Part shown: positions 5,631 to 8,321 of the stretch, one piece after another | Layout: each line of letters opens with the position of its first letter | Position numbering within the stretch: the first letter of the stretch is position 1 | Source of the DNA: Burkholderiales bacterium | GTDB lineage: Bacteria > Pseudomonadota > Gammaproteobacteria > Burkholderiales > Burkholderiaceae_C | Direction: 5' to 3' | Length of the DNA stretch: 8,321 nucleotides | Assembly (NCBI GenBank): GCA_947453585.1 | Contig: CANGHQ010000062.1 | Location: 1 to 8,321 of the forward strand | The notes under the pieces: generated by a model | Database searches by the model: none | The model's input: only the letters and a program-made list of their open reading frames with translations | What the model was told of the DNA's origin: nothing | Translations under genes and position numbers: made by a program

Positions 5631-6506
5631 TCAACGCCCCAAATAAACTTCAATCACCCGCTCGTCCGCCTGCACCTGGGCCAGCGGCCCTTGCGCCAGC
5701 ACCGAGCCTTCGCACAGCACGGTCACGGTGTCCGAGATGGCCTTGATAAACGCCATGTCGTGTTCCACCACCACCAGCGAATGCTTGCCCTTAAGGCTCA
5801 AGAACAGTTCGGCGGTGCGCTCGGTCTCTTGGTCGGTCATACCGGCCACGGGTTCGTCCAGCAATAGCAGCTTGGGGTCTTGCATGAGCAGCATGCCGAT
5901 CTCCAGCCACTGCTTCTGGCCGTGGCTCAGCAGCCCGGCCTGGCGGTTCAGGCTGTCGGCTAGGTGGATGGTGTGCAGCACCTCAATCAACCGGTCCGCT
6001 TGCTCGGATGTGCGCTTAAAGAAGACCGAGGCGCGTACGCCCTTGTGGGTTTTGAGTGCCAGCTCCAGGTTTTCATAGACCGTGAGCTGTTCAAACACCG
6101 TGGGTTTTTGGAACTTGCGGCCAATGCCCAACTGGGCAATCTCGGGCTCACTGTGGCGCAGCAGGTCAATGGTGCTGCCAAAAAACACAGTCCCCGAATC
6201 GGGCCGGGTCTTGCCGGTGATGATGTCCATCATGGTCGTCTTGCCTGCGCCGTTGGGCCCGATGATGCAGCGCAACTCGCCAGGCGCAATGTCGAGCGAC
6301 AAATTATTGATGGCCTTGAAGCCGTCAAAGCTGACGTTCACGTCCTCCAGGTACAAGATGCGGCCGTGCGTCACGTCCACCTCTTGCGAGCTGCGCACGC
6401 GTGCGAAACCGGCGTTTTGGCCACCGGCTGCAGTCTGACCGCTAGGCTGCGTTTGGGCGCGGGCTTGCAGGCGCTGCGCGCCTGCTTCTAATAGATCGGG
6501 CGTCAT
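5631..6506 (-). CDS. urtD: Urea ABC transporter ATP-binding subunit UrtD
   Basis: The second ATPase of the urea importer, a LivG-like ABC protein of 291 residues that should pair with UrtE under the UrtB/UrtC membrane dimer. Walker A GPNGAGKT is at 83-90, the Q-loop is KFQKP (Q133), the signature is LSHGQ at 193-197, Walker B LLLLDE at 213-218 and the switch histidine is H249 in VEHD. The LSHGQKQWLEIGMLL block is the hallmark that separates UrtD from amino-acid LivG proteins, which usually have LSYGQ. About 48 residues rich in Ala, Gln and Gly precede the ATPase fold and are probably a flexible extension. Its ATG overlaps the urtC stop by four bases (ATGA). A strong GGAGG (plus-strand 6513-6517) six bases upstream supports this start. 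Confidence 0.96.
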   Translation of the reverse strand: MTPDLLEAGAQRLQARAQTQPSGQTAAGGQNAGFARVRSSQEVDVTHGRILYLEDVNVSFDGFKAINNLSLDIAPGELRCIIGPNGAGKTTMMDIITGKTRPDSGTVFFGSTIDLLRHSEPEIAQLGIGRKFQKPTVFEQLTVYENLELALKTHKGVRASVFFKRTSEQADRLIEVLHTIHLADSLNRQAGLLSHGQKQWLEIGMLLMQDPKLLLLDEPVAGMTDQETERTAELFLSLKGKHSLVVVEHDMAFIKAISDTVTVLCEGSVLAQGPLAQVQADERVIEVYLGR

Positions 6507-7606
6507 GCCTGGCCTCCCCGCAGTTTGCGCACCAAGCCCACCACGCCCTGGGGCAGGTACAGTGTGACGCCAATAAACAAAGCACCCAAAAAGTAGAGCC
6601 AGAACTCAGGATAGGTGACGGTGAGCCAGCTCTTGGCGCCGTTGACCAAAAACGCGCCCACAATAGGCCCGATCAGCGTGGCGCGTCCGCCCACCGCCGC
6701 CCACACCGCGATCTCGATCGAATTGGCAGGGCTCATTTCGCTGGGGTTGATGATGCCCACTTGCGGCACATACAAGGCCCCGGCCACGCCGCAGACCATG
6801 GCCGAGAGCGTCCAGATGGCCAGTTTGTAGCCCAGCGGTGAGTAGCCGCTGAACATGACGCGCGACTCGGCATCGCGAATCGCCTGCAGCACCCGGCCAA
6901 ACTTGGACGCCACCAGCCAACGCGCCAGTAAGTAGAAGGCCAACAAGCAAACGGCGGTCAGCACAAACAAGGCCATGCGCATGCCCGGCGTGGCAATCGG
7001 AATATCGGCCAGGCGCTTGAAGTCGGTAAAGCCGTTGTTGCCGCCAAAGCCGGTTTCGTTGCGAAAGAACAGCAGCATTGCGGCAAAGGTGAGCGCCTGG
7101 GTGATGATGGAAAAGTACACACCCTTGATGCGCGAGCGAAAGGCAAAAAAGCCAAACACCAGCGCCACCAGCCCCGGCACCGCCACCACCAAGAACAAGG
7201 TGGCAGGCAGGCTGCCGCTCAGCGCCCAATGCCAGGGCAGTTCTTTCCAGTCCAAAAACACCATGAAGTCGGGCAAGGCGCTTTTGTAATTGCCGTCCAG
7301 GCCAATCTGGCGCATCAGGTACATGCCCATGGCGTAACCGCCCAGCGCAAAAAACAGACCATGGCCCAGACTCAAAATACCGGTGTAACCCCAGATCAAG
7401 TCCATGGCCAGCGCACACATGGAGTAGCACATGATCTTGGCCACCAGGCCCACGGCAAAGTCACTCAGGTGAAAAACGCTGCCCGGGGGCACCAGCAAAT
7501 TGAGCACCGGCACCAGGCCACACAAGAGCGCCAGCGCCGCCAGCCAGAGGGCCCAGCCGGTGCGGCTCAAGACCGGCGCGGCTTGGGGAAGGATTAGCGC
7601 GCTCAT
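6503..7606 (-). CDS. urtC: Urea ABC transporter permease UrtC
   Basis: A 367-residue inner-membrane permease of the LivM/UrtC branch that should form the urea pathway with UrtB. Several hydrophobic segments span the protein, starting at about residues 17-40. Family landmarks are DLIWGYTGILSLGHGLFFAL, AIRDAESRVMFSGY (the cytoplasmic ATPase-contact region), and GGRATLIGPIVGA close to the C-terminus. The insertion carrying the Trp/Asp/Leu-rich stretch FLDWKELPWHWALSGSLP is also typical of UrtC and is not found in most LivM proteins. The length is as expected and the gene is complete. The ATG at 7606 overlaps the urtB stop by four bases (ATGA), and its own stop overlaps the urtD start in the same way, so urtB-urtC-urtD are translationally coupled. 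Confidence 0.95.
   Translation of the reverse strand: MSALILPQAAPVLSRTGWALWLAALALLCGLVPVLNLLVPPGSVFHLSDFAVGLVAKIMCYSMCALAMDLIWGYTGILSLGHGLFFALGGYAMGMYLMRQIGLDGNYKSALPDFMVFLDWKELPWHWALSGSLPATLFLVVAVPGLVALVFGFFAFRSRIKGVYFSIITQALTFAAMLLFFRNETGFGGNNGFTDFKRLADIPIATPGMRMALFVLTAVCLLAFYLLARWLVASKFGRVLQAIRDAESRVMFSGYSPLGYKLAIWTLSAMVCGVAGALYVPQVGIINPSEMSPANSIEIAVWAAVGGRATLIGPIVGAFLVNGAKSWLTVTYPEFWLYFLGALFIGVTLYLPQGVVGLVRKLRGGQA
6513..6517 (-). promoter_or_regulatory. Ribosome binding site of urtD
   Basis: GGAGG on the minus strand, six bases before the urtD ATG and inside the end of urtC. It fixes the urtD start despite the overlap with the urtC stop. Confidence 0.7.
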
Positions 7607-8321
7607 GCTTCTGCACTCCGGCCCTTCATGGCAAAAATGCCTTGGGGGCGTTTTTGGATGAAGATGATGATGAATAAAAGAACCGCGATTTTGGCCAGCA
7701 CGGCGCCGGCCAAACCTTCGAGAAATTTGTTGAGCACGCCCAAGCCCAGAGCGGCCACCACGGTGCCCGCCAACTGGCCCACGCCACCGAGCACCACCAC
7801 CATAAAGGCGTCAACAATGTAGTTTTGCCCCAGGTCGGGCCCCACATTGCCCACTTGGCTCAAAGCGCAGCCCGCCAGGCCGGCAATGCCCGAACCCAGC
7901 GCAAAGGCGTAGGTATCAATGCGCGCGGTGTTCACCCCCATGCACGAGGCAATGGGCCGGTTTTGCGTCACGGCGCGCACAAACAGACCCAGGCGGGTTT
8001 TGCCCACCAGCAAGGCCACGGCAGCCAGTACGCTCAAGGCAAAGGCCACGATGATGATGCGGTTGTAGGGCAGCGACAAGTTGCCCATCAGTTGCACGCC
8101 GCCACTCATCCAGCTCGGGTTTTCTACGCCCACGTTTTGCGCGCCAAACAGGCTGCGCACGCCTTGCATCAGCATCAGGCTGATGCCCCAGGTGGCCAGC
8201 AAGGTCTCTAATGGGCGGCCATACAAAAAGCGGATCACGCTTCGCTCCAGCGCCGCACCCACCAGGGCTGACACCATAAAAGCCACCGGCACGCTGGCCA
8301 GCAAATACCACTCAAACGCAC
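7603..8321 (-). CDS. urtB: Urea ABC transporter permease UrtB (3' part only)
   Basis: The C-terminal 239 codons of the LivH-like permease that pairs with UrtC in the inner membrane; the frame stays open to the right edge, so the start lies outside. Landmarks include YGRPLETLLATWGISLMLMQ, FVRAVTQNRPIASCMGVN (the ATPase-contact region, with the QNRPIA variant typical of UrtB), and VVVLGGVGQLAGTVVAA near the C-terminus. A TTG at 8304 could be mistaken for a start, but the upstream codons (AFEWYL) continue the family sequence, so it is an internal leucine. The gene overlaps urtC by four bases. The periplasmic urea-binding protein UrtA is expected upstream, beyond the window. Confidence 0.95.
   Translation of the reverse strand, partial: AFEWYLLASVPVAFMVSALVGAALERSVIRFLYGRPLETLLATWGISLMLMQGVRSLFGAQNVGVENPSWMSGGVQLMGNLSLPYNRIIIVAFALSVLAAVALLVGKTRLGLFVRAVTQNRPIASCMGVNTARIDTYAFALGSGIAGLAGCALSQVGNVGPDLGQNYIVDAFMVVVLGGVGQLAGTVVAALGLGVLNKFLEGLAGAVLAKIAVLLFIIIFIQKRPQGIFAMKGRSAEA

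Noticed and set aside
7603..8304. urtB as a complete short gene starting at the TTG at 8304
   Set aside because: Family sequence continues upstream of that codon to the window edge, so the gene is simply cut by the window.

Overview
The window looks like chromosomal DNA of a betaproteobacterium, most likely Burkholderiales and probably Comamonadaceae. This rests on the protein styles recognised by eye (UrtBCDE, UreD, a Tsx-type outer-membrane protein) and on the GC-rich codons of the transport genes. No search was run and the genus is not resolved. No rRNA, tRNA, CRISPR array or insertion sequence was seen.

Layout: (1) Bases 1-465 hold the 3' end of an ABC-importer inner-membrane permease of the NrtB/SsuC/TauC type. 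(2) Bases 466-657 are a compact intergenic region with a GC-rich hairpin, a Rho-independent terminator and, overlapping that terminator, a good sigma-70-like promoter pointing right. (3) Bases 658-2975 are a two-gene unit. The first gene is an unrecognised protein with one membrane segment. Eight bases later comes a 547-residue potassium-channel-like protein with an unusual plan: two complete voltage-sensor domains in tandem, then one pore with the filter SVGYGD, then a charged cytoplasmic tail. (4) Bases 3017-3895 (minus strand) encode a Tsx-like outer-membrane channel, convergent with the ion channel. (5) Bases 4073-4903 (plus strand) encode the urease accessory protein UreD, divergent from the tsx-like gene across a 177-base control region with two inverted repeats. 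(6) Bases 4930-8321 (minus strand) encode urtE, urtD, urtC and the 3' part of urtB, a tightly packed operon for the ATP-driven urea importer. urtA would be expected beyond the right edge.

The right half has a coherent nitrogen theme. UrtB and UrtC form the membrane channel for urea, UrtD and UrtE power it, and UreD helps load nickel into urease. The Tsx-like protein could let small nitrogenous solutes cross the outer membrane, but that link is only positional. Urease structural genes are absent from the window, and ureD runs tail-to-tail against urtE instead of leading into ureA.

The most striking item is the tandem voltage-sensor channel. Both sensors keep the full Shaker-like S4 charge ladder (R-R-R-R-K-R at every third residue) and the S2/S3 residues of the gating-charge transfer centre. 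The channel and its upstream neighbour are visibly less GC-rich than the urt/ure genes, which fits an accessory or transferred cassette.
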